The notes under the pieces were generated by a model, which saw only the letters and a list, made by a program, of their open reading frames with translations, was not told the DNA's origin and ran no database searches. Source: a virus. Taken from it: a stretch of DNA of 64,000 nucleotides. The DNA lies in IMG/VR virus record IMGVR_UViG_3300036715_003906, positions 124,001 to 188,000 of that record. One strand, 5' to 3'. This document shows positions 48,130 through 56,593 of the stretch, in pieces. Position 1 is the first letter of the stretch. Each line of letters starts with the position of its first letter. A program made the translations under genes and the position numbers.

Positions 48130-49758
48130 TCAGAACAGGGGAAGCTGGAAGAAGGTCTGGAGGATGCGATCGTGCCGCATCTGGATCTCATCGAGCGCCC
48201 CGAGAACCTTGGCCCGGTCCTGCTGGGGGGGGGTGACCTCCAGCGCGATCGTGGAGATCAGCTCCATGAGCCGCAGGTTGAGCCGAACCTGCCCCTGGGA
48301 TGCCTTCAAGGAAGCATACAGGGCCTTGCTCACCCCGCCAAGGGTCGAACGGTAAACCCCGTCCACGGAGCCGTAAAGCGCGATCAGCTTGGCCGCGGTC
48401 TTCGCCCCACACCCGGGGACCCCAGGAATCTCGTCGCTCTTGTCCCCGGCGAGGGCGCGGTAGGAGACCATCTGGGCCGGCGTGACCCCGTAGACCTCCT
48501 GCACCTTCGCGGGCGTGAACGTGAGGGGGGTGGGGCCCGGGACGAGCACCGTCACCCGCTCGGACACGAGCTGGAGCATGTCGCGATCGGACGAGATCAC
48601 GAGGCAGGGGGCCTCCGTCTCCGCCACCAGCGTCGCGAGGACATCATCGGCCTCCTCGGCGTGGTGCATGGCCTGGGTCACCCCGAGGTCCGGGAGGAAC
48701 TTCTGGAGCCACGTCACCTCCCGGAACACCCCGAGCGATCCCCGGCTCGCCTTGTACCCAGGGAAGAGGGCCCGGCGCCGCCTGCTCGATCCGTCCCACA
48801 CCACCGTGAAGTGCGCCTCGGGCCAGGTCTTCTTCCAGGACGTGAGGGAGTTGAGGAAGCCCACGATGGCCCCCGTGGACCGGCCATTCTTGTCCGTCAG
48901 CTTGTCGAGCCCGGGGGCAGTCGCACAGCGGCACGCCAGGTTGTGGCCATCGATCAGGGCATGCAGTGGGGGGGTCACGGCATCAATCTCCCGTTCCAGG
49001 GTCGCGAGGCGGTCCGCGAGGTCACTCAACCTCGACCAGTGGAAGTACACCTGCTCCAAATCCCGCACCGGAAGATCGGTCTCGAGGGCCACGAAGATCT
49101 GCGCGAGGGGGGTGCCCTTCTCGAACCACCGCCGGAACTTCTCGTACCGGGCGTGGGCCCCCCGGAGAAGCTCGGGCTGGGGCAAGGGAGCGCGGAGGAT
49201 CTCGGACCCCCGCAGGACATCCCGGAGAAGGGGCGTCATGCGGTCCACGAAGGGCGGGGGCGCCACCTTCTCGACCAGCCGCAGAAAGGACCGGGGGAGC
49301 GTGACCAGGGCCTCCTTCGACCGCAGCTTGATATGCACCTGGACCTCGGCCCCGAGGTCCGCGATGACGGACGCCCGCAGGTTCCGGTACGGGCCCGAGG
49401 TCACGTCCACCATGTCCCCCGACTCGATCCCCTGGTCCTCCACCGCCCGGATCTGGGCCCGGAAGCGATCGATCTCGGCGTCGCTCACGAGGGCGAGCTT
49501 CCCCGGGGAGACGATGACGGGCCCCTCGACGTACTTCGTGTCGTTCAGCCGCCGGTAGCGCTCATCGGGGTAGTCCCGGCGCACGAAGACGTACCCTTCG
49601 AGGAGCCATGTCACGACCCGGTCCGTCCCCGACTGGGTCACCGACGCCGGCAAGAAGACCTCGGCGTCGCGCAGGTAGTGCCGGATGCTGGCCCGGATGA
49701 TCTCCGGAGCCTCCCCCTCGGCCCGAGGGCTCAGATTCAGGACCACCCACGAGGCCAT
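48130..49758 (-). CDS. NusG-like (NGN+KOW) domain fused to 5'-3' flap exonuclease
   Basis: 542 residues from ATG 49758 (TGATG with dnaX). Residues 1-100 are an NGN domain: MASWVVLNLSPRAEGEAPEI ... VVTWLLEGYVFVRRDYPDER ... NDTKYVEGPV, exactly the NusG/RfaH layout (W.vL...pR.E, then GYVFV, then GV). Residues 112-163 are a KOW domain (SGDMVDVTSGPYRNLRASVI). A helical linker leads to a complete FEN/T5-type exonuclease at about 265-542: LIDGHN (D270), VVWDGSSRRRRALFPGYKAS (D322), EEADDVL, VISSDRDM (D391, D393), LAGDKSDEIPGVPGCGAKTA (helix-hairpin-helix). The protein ends QLPLF, a beta-clamp-binding motif. The FEN part removes RNA primers/flaps; the NusG part would bind RNA polymerase or the ribosome. 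Confidence 0.85.
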   Translation of the reverse strand: MASWVVLNLSPRAEGEAPEIIRASIRHYLRDAEVFLPASVTQSGTDRVVTWLLEGYVFVRRDYPDERYRRLNDTKYVEGPVIVSPGKLALVSDAEIDRFRAQIRAVEDQGIESGDMVDVTSGPYRNLRASVIADLGAEVQVHIKLRSKEALVTLPRSFLRLVEKVAPPPFVDRMTPLLRDVLRGSEILRAPLPQPELLRGAHARYEKFRRWFEKGTPLAQIFVALETDLPVRDLEQVYFHWSRLSDLADRLATLEREIDAVTPPLHALIDGHNLACRCATAPGLDKLTDKNGRSTGAIVGFLNSLTSWKKTWPEAHFTVVWDGSSRRRRALFPGYKASRGSLGVFREVTWLQKFLPDLGVTQAMHHAEEADDVLATLVAETEAPCLVISSDRDMLQLVSERVTVLVPGPTPLTFTPAKVQEVYGVTPAQMVSYRALAGDKSDEIPGVPGCGAKTAAKLIALYGSVDGVYRSTLGGVSKALYASLKASQGQVRLNLRLMELISTIALEVTPPQQDRAKVLGALDEIQMRHDRILQTFFQLPLF

Positions 49759-51236
49759 CAGCGGTTCCGCCAGAACTGGGCAAAGGCCGCCTGCCACGCC
49801 GCCGGGGACAGCACCTCGGTATCCTCGGCCGGCCCGAAGCGGAGGGCCTGCGGAGGAGCCGTCGCCCCCCGCGGGAGAACCTGGGAGATGACCTTGTGAT
49901 CGAACTCCGTGAGGGCGAGGTCGTCCTGCCCGAGCGGACCCACGCCGTCCGCCCGGACATCGGGCCCCTGTGCTCGTGGTTGCGGACGGGAGGGATCCGG
50001 CCGAGCTGCTGGAGGGGGGGCCAGAGGCGCCACGGGAACCGGAGCCGGGGGCGCCACGGGAACCGGAGCCGGGGGCGCCACGGGAACCGGAGCCGGGGGC
50101 GCGGGCGGGGGAGACGGGGCCGGCGACGCCACGGGGGCCGGGAGGGCGGCCTGGGGCGCCTGGGGCACCGCCACGACCTGCACGGGAGCCGGGACGCCCG
50201 ACGGGCTACCGCCCCCCAGGGCGAGGACATCGCAGAGGAGCGAGGACCTTGTCGGCTGGGGACGGGCGAGGAAGAACTCGGCGAGGCGGAGGGTGGTGAG
50301 CCCGAAGAGGGCGTAGACCTGCTCACCCTTGGGCCTGTCCAGGAAAGCAAAGTCAGAGGTCATCTTGTGCGCCTGACGATAGCTGTTCATGGCCGCCTCC
50401 GCGAGTCCCGCCGCGATCGCCTCGGGGGGAGCCTGCTCCGCGGCCTTCTCGACCAGGTCGAGGGCCCGGGGCAGGTCGCCGAGGGAGAGGAGGATGTCGT
50501 AGTAGGTCGTGACGAGCTGGAGGGAGAGATGCTCCCGGACCGTGTCGAGGTCGATCTTTCCGAGCTGCGCCAGCATCTCCAGGTGCTTGAGGATGTCGCG
50601 GACGTGACCCCCAGCGTGGTCGATGACCGTGAGGACCGCGTCCTCCTCGTAGTCTGCCCCCTCGGCGTCGAGGACGTAGCGCATCCGGGCGTAGAGGGCG
50701 TCCCGGGGCACCCGACGGATCGCGTACTCCTCGCACCGGGACCGGATCGTCCCCTTGATCTTGGCGGGCTCCGTGGTGCAGAAGATGCCCACCATGCGGC
50801 GCTCTTCGAGGGGCTTGAGGAGCACATCCTGTGCCCCGATCCCCATCCGCTGGGCCTCGTCGAAGAGGTAGACCCTCCGCGTGGACCCGAGCACCGTGAA
50901 GGGCAGATCATCGACGATGCCGCGGATCACATCGACGGTGCCATGGGAGGCCGCGTCGAGTTCGTGGAAGGCCCCGGGCTGCTCGTTGAGCACGGCCAGG
51001 CAGTTGTTGCACTCGTTGCAGGGCTCAGGGTTTGCCCGGTCGAGCTGAAGGCAGAGAGCCGCCCGGGCCAGGATGCGCCCGAAGGTCGTCTTCCCCTGCC
51101 CGTGGCCCCCCGAGAAGAGGTAGCTCGTGTCGAGAGCCGTGCCCTCGGCGAGCCGCCTCTGGACCAGCGTCACGGCCCCCTCTTGTCCAAGGATGTCCGC
51201 GAACTTGAGAGGGCGGTAACGCTGATCCCACGCCAT
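49758..51236 (-). CDS. dnaX: DnaX-like clamp-loader subunit
   Basis: 492 residues: MAWDQRYRPLKFADILGQEG, Walker A GGHGQGKTTFGR, the DnaX zinc cluster (C, then CNECNNC), Walker B VYLFDEAQRM and the arginine-finger SRC in TIRSRCEEYAI. AAA+ lid and collar regions follow. The C-terminal about 110 residues are a Pro/Ala/Val linker with three copies of VAPPAPVP, then a polar tail. Works with the clamp-like protein at 54178-55416. The ATG overlaps the metallopeptidase-like stop. Confidence 0.85.
   Translation of the reverse strand: MAWDQRYRPLKFADILGQEGAVTLVQRRLAEGTALDTSYLFSGGHGQGKTTFGRILARAALCLQLDRANPEPCNECNNCLAVLNEQPGAFHELDAASHGTVDVIRGIVDDLPFTVLGSTRRVYLFDEAQRMGIGAQDVLLKPLEERRMVGIFCTTEPAKIKGTIRSRCEEYAIRRVPRDALYARMRYVLDAEGADYEEDAVLTVIDHAGGHVRDILKHLEMLAQLGKIDLDTVREHLSLQLVTTYYDILLSLGDLPRALDLVEKAAEQAPPEAIAAGLAEAAMNSYRQAHKMTSDFAFLDRPKGEQVYALFGLTTLRLAEFFLARPQPTRSSLLCDVLALGGGSPSGVPAPVQVVAVPQAPQAALPAPVASPAPSPPPAPPAPVPVAPPAPVPVAPPAPVPVAPLAPPPAARPDPSRPQPRAQGPDVRADGVGPLGQDDLALTEFDHKVISQVLPRGATAPPQALRFGPAEDTEVLSPAAWQAAFAQFWRNR
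50028..50101 (-). repeat. 24-bp tandem repeat in dnaX
   Basis: Three perfect or near-perfect units of CGCCACGGGAACCGGAGCCG+GGGG (plus strand), encoding VAPPAPVP. A flexible linker between AAA+ and tail domains; length may vary by slippage in multiples of eight residues. Confidence 0.85.
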
Positions 51237-51724
51237 CAGACGTCCCCGGAGCCCTGCGTCGTCATCGCGACCGTCGTGGCCGTCGTAGCCACATCGGTCT
51301 CGATCATCTTCGAGACCGTGACGAAGTCGTTGAGGCCCTCCTGCCAGACGCCGTGCCGCCGCAGGATCGACGTGAACTCCTGCACGTCAGGGGACCGGAC
51401 AGCGTACTTCATCTCCCCCGTCTTCTCGTCCTCCTCCCCGCCGCAGTGCTCCAGCAGGTGATCGAGGGCCGCCTGCCGGCCCTCGCCATCAAGTTCGTTG
51501 AAGTGGTCGAGGGCGACCGTGATGATGAAGTCGCAGTCGAGGAGGAACTTGAGGTCGTCCCCGCACTTCTTGACCTTCCCGAACACGGGCCGGCCATTCT
51601 TGACCGCGCCCTTGTCGACCCACAGGTAGCGGATCTTGGCCTCCGCCAGATGCGGGTGGAACGTCGAGATGAGCGACGAGGCCAGGGTTTGGACGGTCTC
51701 GGCGTCGCTATAGATCTTTGCCAT
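51236..51724 (-). CDS. Putative phage metallopeptidase relative with altered zinc motif
   Basis: 162 residues from ATG 51724 (MAKIYSDAETVQTLASSLIS). HPHLAEAKIRYLWVDKG, then FIITVALDHFNELDGEGRQA and ALDHLLEHCGGEED, then SPDVQEFTSILRRHGVWQEG match the phage metallopeptidase family (PhageMetallopep/SprT-like) along its length. The usual HELCH zinc motif reads HLLEH here, so the Glu is displaced to the HxxEH order. Either an inactive relative or an unusual zincin. It lies between primase and dnaX. Confidence 0.7.
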   Translation of the reverse strand: MAKIYSDAETVQTLASSLISTFHPHLAEAKIRYLWVDKGAVKNGRPVFGKVKKCGDDLKFLLDCDFIITVALDHFNELDGEGRQAALDHLLEHCGGEEDEKTGEMKYAVRSPDVQEFTSILRRHGVWQEGLNDFVTVSKMIETDVATTATTVAMTTQGSGDV

Positions 51725-52433
51725 TGGCTTCCTTGACGGTGTGGTGGACGAAATCCCGCAGGGGGTCGTCCCCCCATGCTTCCCAAAGCTCCCCCGGGTC
51801 CTTGATCGGTCGGTCCTTGCCGAACGGCTGAACCCGCGGGTAGGTGACGATACGGACGTCGAAATCACGGCCGTAGGTCTGACGGAAAGATTCCGCTGCC
51901 TGCCGGCCGGTCGAGTCCATATCGTAGCCGATGTACACCGTCCCCACGAGCCGACGCAACTGCCGGAGCATCGCGTCCGTGATCCGCACGGACAGGACCG
52001 GCAAGGTCGCGGGGAAGTGCCGGGCCAAGGGGAGGCAGTCGAAGACGCCCTCGACAAGCCACACGGCCCGGGTCTCCCACATGCCCGCCGCCGCCTGGGC
52101 GAGTCCGAAGGTCACCGCCTCCGCCTCCTTCCCGTGGAAGAACTCCCGATACCTCCCCCCGGGGGCCAGTGACCGAAACTGAAACCCGAACACCTCCCCG
52201 AGCACGTTCGTCAGGGGGAAGACCAGGACGTTATCGATCGACCCCCCGTCCTTCAGCCACTCGTAAAAGGGGGCGGCCCCGAGGACCGGAAGGGCCGGGA
52301 CCTCCCCCCGGAGAACCCCGATGCGGAAGAGGTCGATCTGCTCGTCGGTGACTCCGCGCCCGGTGAGGTAGTCGCAGGCGTCGTCGTCGAGCTGGTCGTG
52401 AGCGAAGGAGACGATGGTATCGAGGTAGGACAC
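51708..52433 (-). CDS. DnaG-like primase catalytic core (Toprim), lacking zinc finger
   Basis: 241 residues from GTG 52433. CDYLTGRGVTDEQIDLFRIG is the segment that follows the zinc finger in DnaG primases. VWLVEGVFDCLPLAR has the Toprim Glu, and VGTVYIGYDMDSTGRQAAES the DxD. There is no CHC2 zinc-binding domain in this ORF and no helicase-binding domain, so it is a minimal core; a zinc finger might come from another gene. It overlaps the upstream ORF (52253-52972) by up to 180 bases. Confidence 0.75.
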   Translation of the reverse strand: MSYLDTIVSFAHDQLDDDACDYLTGRGVTDEQIDLFRIGVLRGEVPALPVLGAAPFYEWLKDGGSIDNVLVFPLTNVLGEVFGFQFRSLAPGGRYREFFHGKEAEAVTFGLAQAAAGMWETRAVWLVEGVFDCLPLARHFPATLPVLSVRITDAMLRQLRRLVGTVYIGYDMDSTGRQAAESFRQTYGRDFDVRIVTYPRVQPFGKDRPIKDPGELWEAWGDDPLRDFVHHTVKEANGKDL

Positions 52434-52972
52434 GGGACCGCCAGGAGGGTTCGGCCGACACGCTGGATCACCATGCCCACCGCGTCGCCCACCCGGGAGT
52501 ACACCCCCACAAGGGAAGGCAGGGCCCCGACGAAAGCCAGGCCGTCGGGAAGGTCCCCCGCCAGGAGCCCCAGGCTCCCGATGCGCGTCACCACCCCCTG
52601 CGTCCTCATCCGCTCCCGGGCCTCCTCCACCGTGACCCCCGTGGGGAGCCCGGACCAGGGCACCAGGACAAAGCGGGCGGCCGGGATGAGGGTGGCGGCA
52701 GCCTCCACCGACGCGGCCTCAGCCCCCTGAATGCGGAGCGCCCCGTGAAGCGCCCCGAGGAAGACTCCCTCCCTGTCCGGAACAACCCGTGTGAAAGCGT
52801 ACCGGACCGTCCCATCCCTCCCGGCCCGCGTGGGGAGGAAGTCCCCACGCATGTTGGTCACGAGGAAACCGGGCCCCGCCTCCGCGTCCGTCTGGCACTC
52901 GGCCATGAGGGGGACCTTGCCCTGGCCGCAGGGGGTCAGGGTGAAGAGCCGGTCAAGGAGCCTGTCCGCCAC
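52253..52972 (-). CDS. Hypothetical protein upstream of primase; 3' end unclear
   Basis: GTG 52972 overlaps the previous gene by 20 bases. Protein-like for about 180 codons (VADRLLDRLFTLTPCGQGKV, GFLVTNMRGDFLPTRAGRDG, LPTGVTVEEARERMRTQGVV, LVGVYSRVGDAVGMVIQRVG). After RTLLAV the frame is inside the primase gene and reads as Ser/Thr/Pro-rich shadow to 52253. A -1 shift near 52435 would join it to primase. So: genuine long overlap, programmed frameshift, or a sequence error. No motif recognised. Confidence 0.5.
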   Translation of the reverse strand: MADRLLDRLFTLTPCGQGKVPLMAECQTDAEAGPGFLVTNMRGDFLPTRAGRDGTVRYAFTRVVPDREGVFLGALHGALRIQGAEAASVEAAATLIPAARFVLVPWSGLPTGVTVEEARERMRTQGVVTRIGSLGLLAGDLPDGLAFVGALPSLVGVYSRVGDAVGMVIQRVGRTLLAVPCPTSIPSSPSLTTSSTTTPATTSPGAESPTSRSTSSASGFSGGRSRPFRSSGPPPFTSG

Positions 52973-53513
52973 GGGGCACCTCGGGGAGCAGCTTGGACGG
53001 GTCGAAGGGCGGGAGCTTGGGCTCCAGGGGCGGGGGGAAGAAGCGGAGCCACCACCGGCGCCACCAGGGGATGCGCGCCTCGGGCAAGGCGGCCCCGTCC
53101 CCGAGGGCCCAGACAAGGTGAGCCACGTTGGGCATCTCGGCCTCCAGCCACCCGGGCTCCTGGACCTGGGCCACGAAGATCTGGGCGGCGAGCAGGGGCG
53201 TCTCCGTGGTCTCGAAGACCGGGCACCGCTGGGCGTCGAGGGGCTCGTCGCAGATGTCCCCGCTCCACTCTTCCGGATCGTCCGACCCGTACATGCACAG
53301 GCCCACGTCCTGGACGACCGGGAGGTGGCGCCGGTCGAGGCGGTTGAATCCCGGGTTGCTCTCCCCGCCCACCTGCCGGCGGGGGTCCAGGGGCTGCCGG
53401 TGGTTGTGGACGCACCGGTGAGGGAGCCGGCGCGTGGACGCCTCCACCCTCCTGTCCAGCTCCTCCTTGAGCAAGACGTCAATGCGCTCCCGGATCTCCT
53501 CGTCGCTCCTCAT
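52953..53513 (-). CDS. Cys/His-containing hypothetical protein
   Basis: 186 residues from ATG 53513 (ATGA overlap), MRSDEEIRERIDVLLKEELD. RRLPHRCVHNHRQPLD, then VGLCMYGSDDPEEW, DICDEPLDAQRCPVF give Cys/His clusters suggestive of a zinc or Fe-S site. The C-terminal part carries IPWWRRWWLRFFPPPLEP, a Trp/Arg-rich amphipathic helix. No family recognised; sits in the recombination operon. Confidence 0.6.
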   Translation of the reverse strand: MRSDEEIRERIDVLLKEELDRRVEASTRRLPHRCVHNHRQPLDPRRQVGGESNPGFNRLDRRHLPVVQDVGLCMYGSDDPEEWSGDICDEPLDAQRCPVFETTETPLLAAQIFVAQVQEPGWLEAEMPNVAHLVWALGDGAALPEARIPWWRRWWLRFFPPPLEPKLPPFDPSKLLPEVPRGGQAP

Positions 53514-54181
53514 GAGGCACCCCGTAGCCTGCGGAGCGCCAAATGCCAAGCTCCGTCCTCGGTCCCCTCGGTCGACGCCGCGTAGGCGTGGTCCGTGTGG
53601 TCGAGGAGCGCCTGCTTGTGGGTGACGAGCAGGATCATCACCCCCGTGCTCTTCGCCAGGTGCTGGAGAAACCGGCCCGTCGCGTCCAGGTACTCATCGC
53701 TCACCGCCCCGAGGGTCTCGTCGAGGAGGAGCAGCGGGAACCGCCCGAGCCGCAGCAGGGTGAGCAGGCGCAGGGTGAGCGAGGCCAGGCTGCACGGCCC
53801 TCCCCCGAAGGCTTGCAAGGGCTCGTCCCGGATCACGATGCCGCCCTCCTCCCCTTGCCGGAAGAAGAAGTCGATGCTGAGCCGCCCGCGCTTCTCCCCG
53901 ACCTCGGCCTCGAAGGCCAGGCGCTGGTCAGGGAAAATGGTGGTCAGCCCCTCGCTGACCAGCCCCTCGATCACCTTCACCTGATCCAAGACCAGCCGGT
54001 CGAGGAGCAGGCGATACAGCTCCCCCACCTTGGTGAGCACCTCGACCCGGTGGTCAAGGGCCCGGACTTCCTCCCGGCTCTCGCGGAGCTGGCGGACCGT
54101 CTGGTCTCGCGCGGCCCCCAATCTAGCCGCACGCTGCCGCAAAACGGACAGACGAGAGGTGCGGTCCCAGGCGGTGGTCAT
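53510..54181 (-). CDS. C-terminal half of a split Rad50/SbcC-like ATPase
   Basis: 223 residues from ATG 54181 (ATGA overlap). Coiled segment RQRAARLGAARDQTVRQLRE, then SIDFFFRQGEEGGIVIRDEP, ABC signature GGGPCSLASLTLRLLTLLRL, Walker B FPLLLLDETLGAVSDEYLDA and the switch VMILLVTHKQAL. There is no Walker A: this is only the second half of the head. The first half is at 57546-58784; four genes lie between. Together they can form the Rad50 head of a Mre11-Rad50-type nuclease. The coil is much shorter than in cellular SbcC. Confidence 0.85.
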   Translation of the reverse strand: MTTAWDRTSRLSVLRQRAARLGAARDQTVRQLRESREEVRALDHRVEVLTKVGELYRLLLDRLVLDQVKVIEGLVSEGLTTIFPDQRLAFEAEVGEKRGRLSIDFFFRQGEEGGIVIRDEPLQAFGGGPCSLASLTLRLLTLLRLGRFPLLLLDETLGAVSDEYLDATGRFLQHLAKSTGVMILLVTHKQALLDHTDHAYAASTEGTEDGAWHLALRRLRGAS

Positions 54182-55416
54182 TCCATCGACGGAAGAAATC
54201 GTGTCACTCGGCATCGAGAAGCCCCTTCGGGCAAGATCTCTACACCGGAACCCCCGACAATCTTACCCTCGGGGGACAGCACGAACTCGTCCACGGTCCG
54301 CAGCATCACCAGGCCCCGCGGCCGGGCCTCGCTCGGGGCTACCATGTAGGCCCGCACTTCCAGCTCGTTCCCCCGAATCCCCGTGAAGAGTTCGAGCAGG
54401 TGGTCGAGGTTGAACGACGCCGACCAGGCCGCGTGGTCCGTGCCCATCTCGACGGGGACCGGGAAGGAGGTGACCTTCTCCGTCCCCCCCGCGGCCCCGA
54501 AAGTCATCTGCTTGCCCTCGGCGTCGTACTGGACCCGAACCTTGGTCCGCTTGTCCATCTCGCTGCGGACGTACTTGAGGGCGTGCAGGACGGGGGACGC
54601 CGCCACCTTCGCCACCCACACGTCCTGGTCGAGACTGTAGTAGCTGAACGCCTCGTGCTTCTTCGCCGAGTGGGCCCAGCCGAGCACGCGCCCCTGCTCA
54701 TCGGAGAGGAAGGTCATCGAGGCGCCGTCCCGTACCGTGACCGTCTGGCCCGCTTTGCCGAGGAAGGCCAGGACCATGGACAGGTGCTGGCTGTGGACGT
54801 GGAGACCCTTGTCGTAGAGCGCGTCCGACCGGAAGAACATGGCCAGCGTCCCGTTGGCGGCGTAGACGTACCCGTTGGCCTTCTCGCCCGGGGTGACCTT
54901 GCCGTCGAAGAGCTGTACCCCACGGAGCGCCTCGTTGACGATCTTGTCCCCCGGCTCGGGGAGGAAGGCCCGCGCCTGGGAGAACGCTTCCCGGAGGAGC
55001 GCCGCAGGGAAGGTCCGCTCCCCCACGGCCGCGTCAAGGTCGCGGTCCAGCGGCGCCAGGAGACGGGGGTCGAAGGTCGACCGCTCCGCCCCCGCCCCCG
55101 TGCCGGTCGAGTAGGCGACCCGGTGGGCCTCCCCCTCGGCCGTCGCCGTGAGCGTCACCATCTCGTCGCCGAGGTAGCCGAAGGAGGAGGTGTGCTTCGC
55201 CGGGTAGATGAAGCTCCCCTCCCCCTCCACATCGGTGATGGGCACCGACGCCCGGGCCGCGTGGGTGTTGTCCCGCGAGTAGACGTGAAGCGTCTCCCCC
55301 CGGACCACGAAGAGATACCCCGCGCCCCCCTGCCCCACCGGGCGAGGAGGAACGATGGCCACCGACGCGAGAGCCCCCACAAGGGCCGCCGCCTGCACCA
55401 CGAACTTGATCATCAT
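54178..55416 (-). CDS. Beta sliding clamp-like protein
   Basis: 412 residues. Three clamp-like segments of about 110-130 residues can be followed: VRGETLHVYSRDNTHAARAS, FPAALLREAFSQARAFLPEP, and SPVLHALKYVRSEMDKRTKV with the end NLDHLLELFTGIRGNELEVR. This is the DnaN layout, diverged. The presence of DnaX and a QLPLF protein in the same block agrees. Phage clamps can also switch late transcription (T4 gp45). Long for a clamp (about 370 usual). Confidence 0.6.
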   Translation of the reverse strand: MMIKFVVQAAALVGALASVAIVPPRPVGQGGAGYLFVVRGETLHVYSRDNTHAARASVPITDVEGEGSFIYPAKHTSSFGYLGDEMVTLTATAEGEAHRVAYSTGTGAGAERSTFDPRLLAPLDRDLDAAVGERTFPAALLREAFSQARAFLPEPGDKIVNEALRGVQLFDGKVTPGEKANGYVYAANGTLAMFFRSDALYDKGLHVHSQHLSMVLAFLGKAGQTVTVRDGASMTFLSDEQGRVLGWAHSAKKHEAFSYYSLDQDVWVAKVAASPVLHALKYVRSEMDKRTKVRVQYDAEGKQMTFGAAGGTEKVTSFPVPVEMGTDHAAWSASFNLDHLLELFTGIRGNELEVRAYMVAPSEARPRGLVMLRTVDEFVLSPEGKIVGGSGVEILPEGASRCRVTRFLPSME

Positions 55417-55418
55417 GC

Positions 55419-55691
55419 TCAGCTTTCCTGGAAGAACGCGAGCGCCGCCTCGGCCCCCGTGAGGTCCTTCTCGTAGGTATCGAGAAGAGACACCAGTTCC
55501 CCCTTCGCCTTGTCCCGCTCCGCGATCAACGTCCGCGGGTCCAGGCCCTCCTTGCGGATCTCGTCGAGCAGCTCTTCAAGCTGCTTCTTCTTTGCCGCGA
55601 GCTGGCCGTTCACCGACGCCTTCGCCTCCCGGACGCTGTCCGTCCGTCGGGTCACGTCATCCACTCGCCGCCTCAGATCATCGTCCGTCAT
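55419..55691 (-). CDS. Small coiled-coil protein
   Basis: 90 residues, MTDDDLRRRVDDVTRRTDSV with an almost continuous coil (AAKKKQLEELLDEIRKEGLD). ATGA overlap with the PD-(D/E)XK gene. Might be a subunit or a piece of the Rad50 coil missing from the split halves, given its place between them. Confidence 0.65.
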   Translation of the reverse strand: MTDDDLRRRVDDVTRRTDSVREAKASVNGQLAAKKKQLEELLDEIRKEGLDPRTLIAERDKAKGELVSLLDTYEKDLTGAEAALAFFQES

Positions 55692-56593
55692 GGTTCCTCG
55701 TTCCCAAGTGCCAGCATCATGCTCGCGTCGTCCATGTCAGGCGACGGGCCGAGGAGGCCACGACCCTCCGGGCACACCGCCGCGTAGGAACAGAGCTTAC
55801 ACCCCCAGCGATCGGGTTTGGCAGCAAAGTGCTCCATGAGCAGGGGGAGCTGCCCCCGGGACGTCAGCCGCTCCATGCTGTTCCAGTGGACCGTAATCGC
55901 GTCCATCGTCTGGAGGACCTCGTCCCACAGCTCCCGGATCTTCTCGGGGTCCACGTCAATCCAGTCCATCGCCGCCTCGGGCTCCGACCGCCAGAACACG
56001 AAGCCCAGCCGGTCAGGGAGCCGCCCGTGGTGCTTCTCGTACAGCATCGCGTACCAGAGGAGCTGGACAGGGTCGACGTACTTCTCCCGCCACTTGCTCC
56101 CCTTGCCTTCGAGGAGGAGGTTGTCGCTGTCCGGAGCGATGCGGGTCAGGATGAAGTCGGCTCGCCCCCCGATCATGTGCTCCCGGTACGCAATGTCGAG
56201 CTTCACCTCGGCCTGGGCATCCTTGCCGAGCAGCCGGTAGCGGCGAATGATCCCCACCCCCCGGGGGATCGCCTCCAGGATGTCCGCGAGGAGCGTCTCC
56301 CGGCTCTTGTAGTTCGATCGGGGGTCGGTGAACGTCACGCTCCCCGACCGCTCCTCCCGCGCGATGGCCTGGTCGAGAACCCCCGGCGCCCGCGCCTGCA
56401 TCTGGGCCACAATCCCGTGGGTGAGCCAGAGCTTCTCGGCGTAAAAGATCTCGAACAAGAGCCCGACCACCGTGCCGAACAGGCTGTTGACCTTGTTCTC
56501 CCTCTCCGGATTCTCCGTCTTGGCCAGATACCGGTGGTAATACGCCCGAGGACAGCTCTTGTAGAGCTTGTAGCCGCTGTAGGACAGGTACAT
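55688..56593 (-). CDS. Cas4/AddB-type PD-(D/E)XK nuclease with Fe-S Cys
   Basis: 301 residues. The N-terminal YSGYKLYKSCPRAYYHRYL has Cys14; ADFILTRIAPDSDNLLLEGK carries the D...ExK core (LLEGKGSKW); VDPVQLLWYAMLYEK is the QxxxY motif. C-terminal CKLCSYAAVC supplies C265, C268, C274. One N-terminal and three C-terminal Cys are the Fe-S pattern of Cas4/AddB nucleases. Likely end-resection nuclease, co-transcribed with SbcCD-like genes. Confidence 0.8.
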   Translation of the reverse strand: MYLSYSGYKLYKSCPRAYYHRYLAKTENPERENKVNSLFGTVVGLLFEIFYAEKLWLTHGIVAQMQARAPGVLDQAIAREERSGSVTFTDPRSNYKSRETLLADILEAIPRGVGIIRRYRLLGKDAQAEVKLDIAYREHMIGGRADFILTRIAPDSDNLLLEGKGSKWREKYVDPVQLLWYAMLYEKHHGRLPDRLGFVFWRSEPEAAMDWIDVDPEKIRELWDEVLQTMDAITVHWNSMERLTSRGQLPLLMEHFAAKPDRWGCKLCSYAAVCPEGRGLLGPSPDMDDASMMLALGNEEP

